Origin: Algoriphagus sp.
GTDB taxonomy: Bacteria; Bacteroidota; Bacteroidia; Cytophagales; Cyclobacteriaceae
Assembly: GCF_030694375.1 (NCBI RefSeq)
Contig: NZ_JAUXYL010000022.1
Coordinates: 1-64,000, forward strand
DNA: 64,000 nucleotides
Reading direction: 5' to 3'
Position 1 is the first letter of the stretch, and each line of letters begins with the position of its first letter. The notes under the pieces are model-generated. The model was not told the origin of the DNA and did no database searches. It saw only the letters and a program-made list of their open reading frames with translations. A program made the position numbers and the translations under genes. This document shows positions 18,088 through 27,181 of the stretch, piece after piece.

Positions 18088-20028
18088 ATGAGCATTAGTA
18101 AGCTGACTTCCGATAAAGTAAAAGAACGAGCCGACATCGTGGAGGTGGTGGGGGATTACGTGCCTTTGAAGAAAAAAGGACAAAATATGTGGGCATGCTG
18201 TCCCTTTCATGGAGAAAAGTCACCTTCGTTTTCGGTTTCACCAGCCAAACAGATTTACAAATGCTTTGGATGTGGAAAAGCAGGTGATCCGATTCAGTTT
18301 GTGATGGATATCGAAGGGGTGGGCTTTCAGGAAGCCATTCGTCACCTCGCCGGAAAATATGGAATAGAAGTAGAAGAAGACGAAGCCCGTACTCCAGAGC
18401 AGAATCTGGAACAGAACGAACGGGAAAGTCTGTTCATCGCCTTAAATTTTGCCAAGGATTTTTTTGTAAAAAACCTGCAGACTGAGGAAGGCAGATCCAT
18501 TGGATTGAGCTATTTCAAGGAAAGGGGCTTTAATCCACAGATCATAGAAAAGTTTGATCTTGGATATGCCTTGGATGGATGGGATCATTTTTTGAAGGCT
18601 GCCAAAGCTGCCGGATTTGAAGAGGAAATTTTGCTGAAGGCGGGACTTATCTTGCAAAAGGAAGGAGATCCAAACAGATTATATGACCGCTTTCGGGGTC
18701 GAGTTACCTTTGCCATACACAATATCAGTGGCAAGCCCATCGGTTTTGGGGCTCGGATTCTGACTAAGGAAAAGAACCAACCCAAGTACATCAACTCCCC
18801 TGAGACGCCGATATATCACAAGAGCGATGTGCTTTATGGGATGTTTCAGGCTAAAAAGGCTATTCGGGATCTCGATAATTGCTTTTTGGTTGAAGGGTAT
18901 ACGGACGTTATTTCCATGCATTTGTCCGGAATTGAAAATGTTGTTTCTTCCTCAGGGACTTCGCTGACAGAGGGACAAATCAAACTCATCAAGCGCTTTA
19001 CCAATCAGGTTACGGTCCTGTATGATGGGGATGCGGCAGGCATTAAAGCTTCGATCCGGGGTATAGATTTGCTTCTAGAAGGTGGACTCAATGTCAAAGC
19101 GGTGGTTTTTCCCGATGGAGACGATCCGGACAGTTATTCAAGAAAAGTAGGGTCACAAGCTTTTCAGGATTATCTGAAGGAAAACAGTCGGGATTTCATT
19201 GGTTTTAAAATTGGCCTGTATCAGGAAGAGTTTGCAAGAGATCCAATCCGCAAAGCTGAGGTAATCCGTGAAATCGTTCAAAGTATCGGTAAAATCCCTG
19301 ATCCGATTATCAGATCAGTTTATGCAAAGGAGGCATCGGGGCTTTTGCAGATCGAGGAAGAAATCATTCATTCGGAGCTAAATAAGTCTCTGATAAAGAG
19401 TCAAAAGGATCATTTTCAAAAAGTAAAGGAAGAGGAAGAGGCAGTAGCTAAAGAAATTGAGCAATCTGAAATTATATCAAATCTAAAAAGGGTTCCTAAC
19501 CTTATTTCCGATGCGCTATTTGATTCAGAAAGGAAACTTATTTCTTTTTTGATAAAATATGGGCATTTGAAAATGGGAGAGGAAATTTTTGCATATCAAT
19601 ATATTTATGATGAACTAAATGGTGTGACATTGCTGGATGAAAGCAATCAAGATTTGATGTATTCAAGTCTTATTCACTTTAATTCAACTCAGGAAGAATT
19701 TTACAATTCTCCTCAATTTCAAAGATTAAAAAAGGAGCTTAAAGACTTGATCTACGGTTTTTTGTTTGAGAAGTATTCAATTTCTGAAACTTGGAAGACT
19801 CATGGAATTTTTATAGAGGAAATTCATGATAAGCTCGATTCAGCCCTGTTTGAAACTATCTCACTTTATAAGAGAGATAGGGTTGAACAACTTATTAATG
19901 AGGAGCGGAAAAACCTAAAATTTAATGATTCTGAAGGGTTGGTTGATGAAAGTATCAGAATAATTCAAAGTCTTTTAGAAATAAGGAAAAAGCTGGATGA
20001 GCCATTAGCGATTGTAAAAAGACGTTGA
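18088..20028 (+). CDS. dnaG: DNA primase
   Basis: 646 residues, using the ATG at 18088 (MSISKLTSDKVKERADIVEV). An earlier in-frame start at 18028 would add an unconserved stretch. The CHC2 zinc-binding domain is seen as CPFHGEKSPSFSVSP and YKCFGCGKAGD (about residues 37-65). The Toprim catalytic core has VEGYTDVISMHLSG and VLYDGDAAGIKASIRG, with the metal-binding acidic residues. The C-terminal helicase-binding region is poorly conserved, as usual. It makes RNA primers for replication. An isolated gene with its own promoter region, transcribed divergently from apbC. Confidence 0.96.
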   Translation: MSISKLTSDKVKERADIVEVVGDYVPLKKKGQNMWACCPFHGEKSPSFSVSPAKQIYKCFGCGKAGDPIQFVMDIEGVGFQEAIRHLAGKYGIEVEEDEARTPEQNLEQNERESLFIALNFAKDFFVKNLQTEEGRSIGLSYFKERGFNPQIIEKFDLGYALDGWDHFLKAAKAAGFEEEILLKAGLILQKEGDPNRLYDRFRGRVTFAIHNISGKPIGFGARILTKEKNQPKYINSPETPIYHKSDVLYGMFQAKKAIRDLDNCFLVEGYTDVISMHLSGIENVVSSSGTSLTEGQIKLIKRFTNQVTVLYDGDAAGIKASIRGIDLLLEGGLNVKAVVFPDGDDPDSYSRKVGSQAFQDYLKENSRDFIGFKIGLYQEEFARDPIRKAEVIREIVQSIGKIPDPIIRSVYAKEASGLLQIEEEIIHSELNKSLIKSQKDHFQKVKEEEEAVAKEIEQSEIISNLKRVPNLISDALFDSERKLISFLIKYGHLKMGEEIFAYQYIYDELNGVTLLDESNQDLMYSSLIHFNSTQEEFYNSPQFQRLKKELKDLIYGFLFEKYSISETWKTHGIFIEEIHDKLDSALFETISLYKRDRVEQLINEERKNLKFNDSEGLVDESIRIIQSLLEIRKKLDEPLAIVKRR

Positions 20029-20110
20029 CCAAACTTTCTTTGGTTCATTCCGGTTTTATTCGGAAAGCGCCTAACTTGCGCTTCTAATTATCAATCCAAA
20101 AACTACCCAA

Positions 20111-21322
20111 GTGGAAAACTACACCCTAGACCCGATTGAAGATGCCATTGAAGCCATCAAAAACGGTGCAGTCATCATTGTTGTCGACGATGAAGACCGC
20201 GAAAATGAAGGTGATTTTGTCTGTGCAGCTGAAAAGATAACCCCTGAAATTGTGAATTTCATGGCCACACACGGTCGTGGATTGATCTGTGCGCCCCTCA
20301 TCGAGGATCGTTGTGAACAGCTTGGACTTGAATTAATGGTAGGTAACAACACCGCCGCTTTTGAGACTCCGTTCACAGTATCTGTGGATTTGGTGGGACA
20401 TGGATGCACCACGGGAATTTCCGCATCGGATAGAGCCAAGACAATCAAGGCTTTAATCGATGATTCGATTCATCCCAGTGAACTGGGTAAACCGGGTCAC
20501 ATTTTCCCATTAAAAGCGAAACGAGGCGGGGTACTCAGAAGAGCCGGACATACAGAAGCGGCGATTGATTTTGCCAGATTGGCAGGATTGTCCCCCGCGG
20601 GTGTTTTGGTAGAAATCATGAATGAAGATGGCACTATGGCCCGACTTCCTGACTTGGTGCAAGTGGCCAAGCGCTTCAATCTCAAGTTGGTTTCCATCAA
20701 GGATTTGATCGCCTATCGGCTAAAAAACGAATCCTTAATTAAGCGTGAAATCGGCGTTGAACTACCGACTACTTGGGGGGACTTTGATTTAATCGCATTC
20801 AGACAAACCAATACCCAAGAGATTCACATGGCTTTGATCAAAGGAACTTGGGATCCAAATGAGCCTGTTCTGGTACGAGTTCACTCTTCATGTGTCACGG
20901 GTGATATTTTCGGGAGCTGTAAGTGTGATTGTGGTCCGCAGCTCCATACTGCGATGCAAATGGTCGAAAGAGAAGGAAAAGGAGTAGTGCTCTATATGAA
21001 TCAGGAAGGCAGGGGAATTGGACTGATCAATAAGCTCAAAGCGTACAAACTTCAGGAACAAGGCATGGATACCGTGCAGGCTAATCTTGCCTTGGGTCTA
21101 CCCATGGACAGTCGAGACTACGGAGTTGGAGCTCAGATTTTGAGAGATTTGGGAGTAGGTAAAATCCGTCTTATATCTAACAATCCTCAGAAAAGAGTAG
21201 GTTTACTTGGGTACGGTTTGGAAATTATTGAGCAGGTGCCTATTGAGATTCAACCTAACCCACACAACGAGAAGTATCTTACGACCAAAAGAGATAAAAT
21301 GGGACACAACATTCTTAAATAA
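20111..21322 (+). CDS. ribBA: Bifunctional DHBP synthase / GTP cyclohydrolase II (riboflavin)
   Basis: 403 residues starting at GTG 20111. The N-terminal half is 3,4-dihydroxy-2-butanone-4-phosphate synthase ([38 protein letters not shown]). The C-terminal half is GTP cyclohydrolase II with its zinc site in [16 protein letters not shown] and the catalytic [16 protein letters not shown]. It supplies both precursors of riboflavin. No FMN riboswitch was evident between dnaG and this gene. The gap holds only a short AAGCGC/GCGCTT hairpin (20066-20084). The start choice rests on the family's normal N-terminus. No ATG lies close by in frame. Confidence 0.95.
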   Translation: MENYTLDPIEDAIEAIKNGAVIIVVDDEDRENEGDFVCAAEKITPEIVNFMATHGRGLICAPLIEDRCEQLGLELMVGNNTAAFETPFTVSVDLVGHGCTTGISASDRAKTIKALIDDSIHPSELGKPGHIFPLKAKRGGVLRRAGHTEAAIDFARLAGLSPAGVLVEIMNEDGTMARLPDLVQVAKRFNLKLVSIKDLIAYRLKNESLIKREIGVELPTTWGDFDLIAFRQTNTQEIHMALIKGTWDPNEPVLVRVHSSCVTGDIFGSCKCDCGPQLHTAMQMVEREGKGVVLYMNQEGRGIGLINKLKAYKLQEQGMDTVQANLALGLPMDSRDYGVGAQILRDLGVGKIRLISNNPQKRVGLLGYGLEIIEQVPIEIQPNPHNEKYLTTKRDKMGHNILK

Positions 21323-21401
21323 GAGAAAGTTGTGAATCTAAAGAAAAGAGAGCGGTGGATTTGGAAACCCATTTTGACTTAGGCCGTTTACTTTTAGTAC
21401 G

Positions 21402-22049
21402 ATGAGCACCATGAAAAAAACTTTAGTTACATTATGTTTTATTCTTTTGGGAATAGCTGCGGTCTATGCCCAGAATAGTCAGTTCCCATCTCAAGTTTGG
21501 CACAAAGGAAATATTTATTTCAATGATGGTATGTCAACTTCGGGTTTGATCAAGTATGACCTAGATAATAATCTGGTGCAACTACAAACTGAAACCGTGG
21601 ATACTTTTACGGCCTCGAATGTATCAAATTTTGAAATCTTTGATGAAATATTCGGAGGGATTCGGAAATTTTACAGTTTGCCCTATGCCATAAACGGTGA
21701 GTATGAAACACCTACATTCTTTGAGGTTTTGACCGAAGGAAATGATCTTGCGCTCCTTTGTCGGGAGTATATCGCCACAGATACCCGAGGGATGAACAAC
21801 TGGGGCCCTATGGGCATGAATCCTTTCTGGGGCCCTCAAAACAACTTCGGTTACCGCCTTGCTTTCAATTTTTACTTTTTCAATAACGGTCGAATGCAGC
21901 GCTACAGCCTGAAAAAGAAGGATCTTTTCTCCATGCTTCCGGGCTACGATGATGAGATTAATCTTTTCATGAGAAAAAACAGACTGGAGCACGACAAACG
22001 CGGAGATTTGCTTAGAATTACCGCCTATTACAACGAATTAAAGAACTGA
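21402..22049 (+). CDS. Secreted protein of unknown function
   Basis: 215 residues. A signal peptide (residues 1 to about 24, ending AVYAQ) predicts export. The mature part has no motif I recognise. It begins with a WHKGNIYFNDGMSTSGLIKYD stretch that resembles a beta-rich repeat domain seen in Bacteroidota secreted proteins, and ends in a charged helix. The gene lies 79 bases after ribBA and 5 bases before surE, probably in the surE transcription unit. Function is unknown. Confidence 0.75.
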   Translation: MSTMKKTLVTLCFILLGIAAVYAQNSQFPSQVWHKGNIYFNDGMSTSGLIKYDLDNNLVQLQTETVDTFTASNVSNFEIFDEIFGGIRKFYSLPYAINGEYETPTFFEVLTEGNDLALLCREYIATDTRGMNNWGPMGMNPFWGPQNNFGYRLAFNFYFFNNGRMQRYSLKKKDLFSMLPGYDDEINLFMRKNRLEHDKRGDLLRITAYYNELKN

Positions 22050-22054
22050 TTTTT

Positions 22055-22837
22055 ATGTCCAAACCGCTCATCCTCGTCTCCAATGACGATGGAATCACCT
22101 CCAAAGGTATCCGAGTATTAGTTTCAGTGATGAAAAAAATAGGAGATGTGGTCGTAGTAGCTCCGGATAGTCCACAGTCTGGAATGGGGCATGCCATCAC
22201 AATAGGAGAGACGCTTAGACTTTACGAAGAAGATATTTTTGAAGATGTCCTGGCATTCAAATCCAGTGGAACACCGGCTGATTGTGTGAAGTTGGCCAAA
22301 CACTATGTCTTAAAAGACCGCACTCCGGATCTGGTTGTAAGTGGGATTAATCATGGTTCCAATACCTCCATTTCTGTTTTGTATTCAGGAACGATGTCAG
22401 CAGCGATAGAAGGAGCGCTTGAAGGTCTTCCTTCTATCGGATTCAGTCTTTGTGATTATTCCTCAAAAGCGGATTTTTCGCACGTGGAAGAGTGGGTCGA
22501 GAAAATTGCCCGACAGGTTTTAGAAAGGGGAATAGCCAAGGGGGTTGCCCTGAATGTGAATTTTCCGCCAAAGCGAAATGAAGCGATTAAAGGTATAAAA
22601 ATCTGTCGGCAGGCAGATGCCAAATGGCAAGAGGAGTTTGCTGAGCGTTTTGACCCTACCGGCAGAAAATACTTCTGGATGGCGGGAAACTTTGTGAATT
22701 TTGACAAAGGGGAAGACAACGACGAGTGGGCAATTGCAAACAATTACATATCAATTGTGCCATGTCAATACGACCTCACAGCACATCATGCAATTACTCA
22801 AATCAACAAAGACTGGGATTGGGATAATCTGAAGTAA
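22055..22837 (+). CDS. surE: 5'/3'-nucleotidase SurE
   Basis: 260 residues. SurE hallmarks are intact: N-terminal LVSNDDGITSKGI with the metal-binding Asp pair, DSPQSGMGHAIT, KSSGTPADCVKLA, and VSGINHGSNTSISVLYSGTM. The enzyme dephosphorylates nucleoside monophosphates and is linked to survival in stationary phase. The C-terminus is normal length. The start lies 5 bases after the upstream secreted-protein gene. Confidence 0.95.
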   Translation: MSKPLILVSNDDGITSKGIRVLVSVMKKIGDVVVVAPDSPQSGMGHAITIGETLRLYEEDIFEDVLAFKSSGTPADCVKLAKHYVLKDRTPDLVVSGINHGSNTSISVLYSGTMSAAIEGALEGLPSIGFSLCDYSSKADFSHVEEWVEKIARQVLERGIAKGVALNVNFPPKRNEAIKGIKICRQADAKWQEEFAERFDPTGRKYFWMAGNFVNFDKGEDNDEWAIANNYISIVPCQYDLTAHHAITQINKDWDWDNLK

Positions 22838-22882
22838 AGTAAAAGGGTGCTTTTTTAATTTTTTCCATAAAGATTATCAATC

Positions 22883-24919
22883 GTGACTTTGATTATCTTT
22901 ATTTTGTTTAAAGTTCTCATCTACAAAACCATCGTGAGTCGCCCGATTCTTCATTTAGTTCCTTTCTTTTTTCTTTTCATTTATTCCGGATTTAGTTTTT
23001 CACAAACTGCTTCTGTGGATAGTCTCAAATCGCTTTTACCGGGTAAGTCGGCGCAAGAAGAGGTTATTTTACTCAACCAAATCGCCACTTCTATTCGTGA
23101 AAGTTCACAAAAGGAGGCATTGGATTATTCTCACAAGGCTGATTCGCTGGCAAAAATGCTTGGAGATCTTTCGGGTCAAAGTCGGGCATTGGAAAATATT
23201 GGTTGGGTTTATTACCGACAGGGTCAGTGGCAAAAATCTTTCGAATATTCAGAGCGGGCGTATGATTTGGCGATGCAGGCAAATGATCAGCTTCAGGCAG
23301 CCAGATTGATGAATAATATGGGTGCGCTTTATTATGAACAGCAAAACTTTCAACTAGCCATTCTTCAATTCAAAAAGGGCTATGAGTTGGCAACGAAAGT
23401 AAATGACCTTGCTACCAGAATCCGTTCGCTAAATAATGTTGCGCTTAATTTGGTTCAATCCAATCAGCTTGATTCTGCAATGGCCTATGCCAGACTTTCT
23501 ATCAAGTTAAACGAAAACGCAGGCTCTCCCTATCTCACATCCTTTGCTAATCGGGTGATTGGGGATGTGTATTTAGCTAAAGGAAACTATGATTCCGCAC
23601 AGGCGATTTATGTTCGTGCGCTTGACATGGCACAAACTCAAGGAGTGAAATCATTTGAGGCGGGAGTCTTACATCGACTTGGAAATGCCTACTTAATGGC
23701 AGGAAAGCTAGATCAAGCCGAAAAATTATTGCGTTACTCCATTGACCTTTGTGGCGAAAATGGATTTTTGGATGAGCTTTCTAAAAGTCATCGGTATTTA
23801 TCTCAGGTCTATGAGGCAAGGGGAAATATCCAAGAGGCATTTTTTCATCAATCGCAGTACTTGGTGTTGAATGATTCGCTGCTCAATAAATCTAACCGCG
23901 ACCGGCTTGCGCTGCTTCAGAATATGTTTGAAAAAAATCTGGAGGAATCAGAATTGGAGCTATTGAAGGCTCAAAATGAAAATCAGGCCTACCGACTGGA
24001 AACATCTCGCCGTTACACAATCTTTTTTGCGATCACTGCTTTTTTGGTTGGAATATTAGGACTTAGGCTTTTTTTCCTGAATAAAAACGTGAGATCAATC
24101 AACGCAGACCTTATTGCCCAACAGCAAAAAATCGAGGAGCAAAATTTGGCTCTGGAAAATCAATCAGGTCAACTTCTTGAAATGAATGAGACTAAAAACA
24201 AACTTTTTTCCATTCTTGGTCACGACTTGAGAGGTCCAATATCACAGGTCAAATCAGTGGTAGATTTATTATTGGCAGGGCATCTTACCAAAGAAGAATT
24301 TACAGAGCTCCTACTTCTTTTAAATAAAGACATTGACTCGGTCAATTTCACATTAAATAATACTTTGAAGTGGTCCATGTCTCAAATGGATGGTTTTCAG
24401 GTAAATCCGTCCACTTTTGACCTTAGAGAAGTGGTGGATAATTCTTTGAACTTACTTCAAGCCTCATTTAATGAGAAAAAGCTGACCATTTTCAATCAAA
24501 TGGAATCGAAAGTTGAAATTTTTGCTGACCAGGATTTGATTGAGGTGGTGGTTAGAAATATCCTCAACAATGCTGTAAAGTTTTCAAATGATGGGGATGC
24601 CGTGACCATCTATTCTGATACTGATGATCATTGGGCGTATTGGTGCGTACTTGATCAGGGAGTCGGAATGAATGATGAACAGATCAAAATATTATTGACT
24701 GACTCTTACTCCTTAACCAAATCTAAACCTGGTACAAAAAACGAAAAGGGTTCGGGATTGGGGCTTCAATTAGCGAAGGAATTTACACGCAAATGTGGAG
24801 GCGAGATTACGATAGATAGTCACCCAGGTCACGGGACTAAATTTTGCGTTAAACTTCCTCGCACCGAATCAGCTCTTCAAGCTCAAGCCGTCAAGTGTGA
24901 GAAAGTGTTCAAGACTTAG
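22883..24919 (+). CDS. TPR-containing sensor histidine kinase
   Basis: 678 residues from a GTG at 22883. A second GTG at 22934 would give a more typical signal peptide (FFFLFIYSGFSFSQ), and I cannot decide between them. The periplasmic part, roughly residues 45-350, is a run of TPR repeats. A helix near residues 373-395 spans the membrane, followed by a coiled coil. The kinase core shows the phosphoacceptor His in SILGHDLRGPI, N box NILNNAVKFS, G1 DQGVGMN and G2 KGSGLGLQLAKEF. No response regulator is adjacent. It ends 51 bases inside the convergent solute-binding gene. Confidence 0.9.
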   Translation: MTLIIFILFKVLIYKTIVSRPILHLVPFFFLFIYSGFSFSQTASVDSLKSLLPGKSAQEEVILLNQIATSIRESSQKEALDYSHKADSLAKMLGDLSGQSRALENIGWVYYRQGQWQKSFEYSERAYDLAMQANDQLQAARLMNNMGALYYEQQNFQLAILQFKKGYELATKVNDLATRIRSLNNVALNLVQSNQLDSAMAYARLSIKLNENAGSPYLTSFANRVIGDVYLAKGNYDSAQAIYVRALDMAQTQGVKSFEAGVLHRLGNAYLMAGKLDQAEKLLRYSIDLCGENGFLDELSKSHRYLSQVYEARGNIQEAFFHQSQYLVLNDSLLNKSNRDRLALLQNMFEKNLEESELELLKAQNENQAYRLETSRRYTIFFAITAFLVGILGLRLFFLNKNVRSINADLIAQQQKIEEQNLALENQSGQLLEMNETKNKLFSILGHDLRGPISQVKSVVDLLLAGHLTKEEFTELLLLLNKDIDSVNFTLNNTLKWSMSQMDGFQVNPSTFDLREVVDNSLNLLQASFNEKKLTIFNQMESKVEIFADQDLIEVVVRNILNNAVKFSNDGDAVTIYSDTDDHWAYWCVLDQGVGMNDEQIKILLTDSYSLTKSKPGTKNEKGSGLGLQLAKEFTRKCGGEITIDSHPGHGTKFCVKLPRTESALQAQAVKCEKVFKT

Positions 24920-25741
24920 CTCATTTTGTAAAATACCCAATTCCTTCATGGTTTTGATGGCTGTTTCAAGTTCTTCCCGAGAGACAATTCCCTCCGTACA
25001 CCAACGGGTTTGTTCTAACCATCTTTCGACGTCGATTAGATCCAGGTGATAAAAAGCTGCCAATGTTGCCGCACGGTTTTCATGTTTGCTGAATGCTTTA
25101 GAAATCTGGTAAACTTTGTCCCTAAGCTCAAAAATCACATCGCCAAATTCAGATAAGGCTTTTTCGGATGCAACCATTACAAAACAAGGCCAAGGACTTG
25201 GGACTTCCCCAATGCGCTTCATGGTTCCACTTTTCACAAGGGCTGCGGTTGTGTACTTTTCCCATAGAAAAATCCCATCGTTGCCCCTGTCCATGACTTC
25301 TTTTGCTCCTTCCATATTTCCGATCATTTCAAAAGTCAATTCTTCAAGCTTCCAGCCTTCCCGTCTTGCCAATACCAACGCCATCAAGTGAGAACCTGAT
25401 CCCATCCGACTGACTAAAAAATGCTTTTTATTTAACTCATAAAGTGAATTTACAGGGGATTTTGCCCGGATGTGAATGCCCCAATTCAATGGGGTTTCTA
25501 CATGATAGCCGATCATTTTTGCAGGGTTTCCAGCTTCAAAATCCTTGAGAAAACTTTCCGTCAGGAGAATGGCAATGTCCGCTTCATCATTTCTCAGGGC
25601 AAGATTCATTTGGCCCGAACCACGGGATTCGTCAATCCATTGAATTTCCACACCTTTTTCTTTGAGCGGTTGATCTTTTTCCAAAAGGCGGAATGGGAAA
25701 TTGAAATGTTCTGGAACTCCGACGATACGTAGGGTTTTCAT
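24869..25741 (-). CDS. Solute-binding (PBP2-like) protein without signal peptide
   Basis: 290 residues, type 2 periplasmic-binding-protein fold judged from the pattern MKTLRIVGVPEHFNFP, then DIAILLTESFLKDFEAG and FLVSRMGSGSHLMALVLA. These resemble NMT1/SsuA- and Ca3427-like proteins. There is no signal peptide or lipobox, so it is predicted to be cytoplasmic. No transporter genes lie beside it. It may bind a thiamine-precursor-like or sulfonate-like ligand, but this is inference. The 3' end overlaps the histidine kinase gene tail to tail by 51 bases (24869-24919). Confidence 0.75.
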   Translation of the reverse strand: MKTLRIVGVPEHFNFPFRLLEKDQPLKEKGVEIQWIDESRGSGQMNLALRNDEADIAILLTESFLKDFEAGNPAKMIGYHVETPLNWGIHIRAKSPVNSLYELNKKHFLVSRMGSGSHLMALVLARREGWKLEELTFEMIGNMEGAKEVMDRGNDGIFLWEKYTTAALVKSGTMKRIGEVPSPWPCFVMVASEKALSEFGDVIFELRDKVYQISKAFSKHENRAATLAAFYHLDLIDVERWLEQTRWCTEGIVSREELETAIKTMKELGILQNELSLEHFLTLDGLSLKS

Positions 25742-25769
25742 AGAGCGAAAGGTTTAAATCTAAAGTAAC

Positions 25770-25799
25770 AAAAGCCGATCCCGGATGAAATCGGCTTTT
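25770..25799 (-). terminator. Terminator after the sugar transporter gene
   Basis: AAAAGCCGAT (25770-25779) pairs perfectly with ATCGGCTTTT (25790-25799), a 10-bp stem with 10-base loop and a T-rich edge. It lies 15 bases after the transporter stop and before the next gene on the same strand. Confidence 0.75.
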
Positions 25800-25814
25800 G
25801 TGATTTAGTAAAAG

Positions 25815-27143
25815 TTAGGAGTCGTGAGTGGCTTTACGATCTGTAATTAATAGATTGGAAAAACCCGCCAAAATCAGAAGTGTGCCTGCTAGAAGCATGG
25901 TATTGATCACAGCTTCACCAAACAGTAACTTGTAAAGGAAATTGACTCCACCGAGTGCGGCGATGATTTGAGGGATGACAATGAACATGTTGAAAATCCC
26001 CATGTAAACTCCCATTTTCTTAGCATTGACCGAACTGGACAACATCGCGTAGGGCATGGATAAGATACTTGCCCAGGCAATCCCCACCAGCGAAAAGCAA
26101 ATATGGAGCATCCAAGGTTCTGTTATAAAATAGATCAGGATAAAACCAAATCCACCTGCGATCAAACTTACCATGTGAAGAAGCCTACGGTTGATTTTGA
26201 TTTTGGAAGCCACAAAAGCAAGAATTAAAGCGTAAAACATGGAAACTAATCCATAAGTCCCGAGATAATTCCCGACACTATCCGCGGCATTGTTGTATTC
26301 GACAGAAGTGGTATCTGTGGCCCCGAAAATATGTTCTGTTATGGCTGGAGTCGCAAAACTCCACATGGTAAAAAATGCAAACCAGGAGAAAAACTGGACA
26401 ACTCCCAGCTGCTTCATCACCGTTGGCATTTCCGCTATATTTTTCAAAATCTCGCTAAAACCACTAAAAAATCCAGTTTTTAAAGATTTTTCACGCTCAA
26501 ATTCTTCCAAATTCTCGGGAGGATATTCGTCTGTGGTCAGGATGGTATATAATATTGAACTAAACAGCACGAAGGCACCAATTCCAAAAGCGTATTTCAC
26601 TGAATCCGGTACCACCCCTTCAGCAGCTGTGTTGGGGATGCCAATCTCAGTCATCAGCCAAGGCAGGTTTGAGGCCACCCAAGTGCCAATTCCGATGATC
26701 AGCGTTTGCACGACAAATCCATAGGAGCGTTGGGAATCCGGAAGCTTATCTGCCACCAAAGCGCGAAATGGCTCCATCGAAATGTTAATTGAGGCATCCA
26801 AAATCCATAGTGCACCGGCTGCCATCCACAAAGCAGAAGAGTAGGGGGCAAAAAACAAAGCAATAGTACTAAAAACCGCTCCGATGAAAAAGAAGGGTTT
26901 TCTTCGTCCGAATTTTGGATGCCAAGTTCGGTCACTCAAGTAACCCACTATTGGCTGAACCAACAATCCTGTCAAGGGAGCAGCGATCCATAGCAGGGGT
27001 ATCGCGTCTTTGTCGGCGCCCAGTGTTTGAAATATTCGGGACATGAATCCTCCCTGCAGGGCGAATCCAAATTGAATCCCAAGGAATCCAAAACTCATGT
27101 TCCAGATTTGCCAGAAACTGAGTTTTACTTTGTTTTCAGTCAT
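25815..27143 (-). CDS. SLC45/GPH-type sugar transporter (MFS)
   Basis: 442 residues with about 12 predicted membrane helices. The N-terminus FWQIWNMSFGFLGIQFGFAL and the loop GYLSDRTWHPKFGRRKPFF (MFS loop 2-3 motif with RRK) resemble the SLC45 and melibiose-carrier-like sugar:cation symporters often found in Bacteroidota starch loci. It is likely to bring maltose or malto-oligosaccharides into the cytoplasm. It lies 38 bases downstream of the GH31 glucosidase on the same strand, so they form one operon, probably controlled by the neighbouring LacI-type regulator. Confidence 0.85.
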   Translation of the reverse strand: MTENKVKLSFWQIWNMSFGFLGIQFGFALQGGFMSRIFQTLGADKDAIPLLWIAAPLTGLLVQPIVGYLSDRTWHPKFGRRKPFFFIGAVFSTIALFFAPYSSALWMAAGALWILDASINISMEPFRALVADKLPDSQRSYGFVVQTLIIGIGTWVASNLPWLMTEIGIPNTAAEGVVPDSVKYAFGIGAFVLFSSILYTILTTDEYPPENLEEFEREKSLKTGFFSGFSEILKNIAEMPTVMKQLGVVQFFSWFAFFTMWSFATPAITEHIFGATDTTSVEYNNAADSVGNYLGTYGLVSMFYALILAFVASKIKINRRLLHMVSLIAGGFGFILIYFITEPWMLHICFSLVGIAWASILSMPYAMLSSSVNAKKMGVYMGIFNMFIVIPQIIAALGGVNFLYKLLFGEAVINTMLLAGTLLILAGFSNLLITDRKATHDS

Positions 27144-27181
27144 TTTTGGGCGGAAAGGTTAGGGTTTATTTTTGGAGTAAT

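Noticed and set aside
20066..20084. Hairpin upstream of ribBA, considered as an FMN riboswitch
   Set aside because: The conserved FMN aptamer sequences are missing and the gap is too short.
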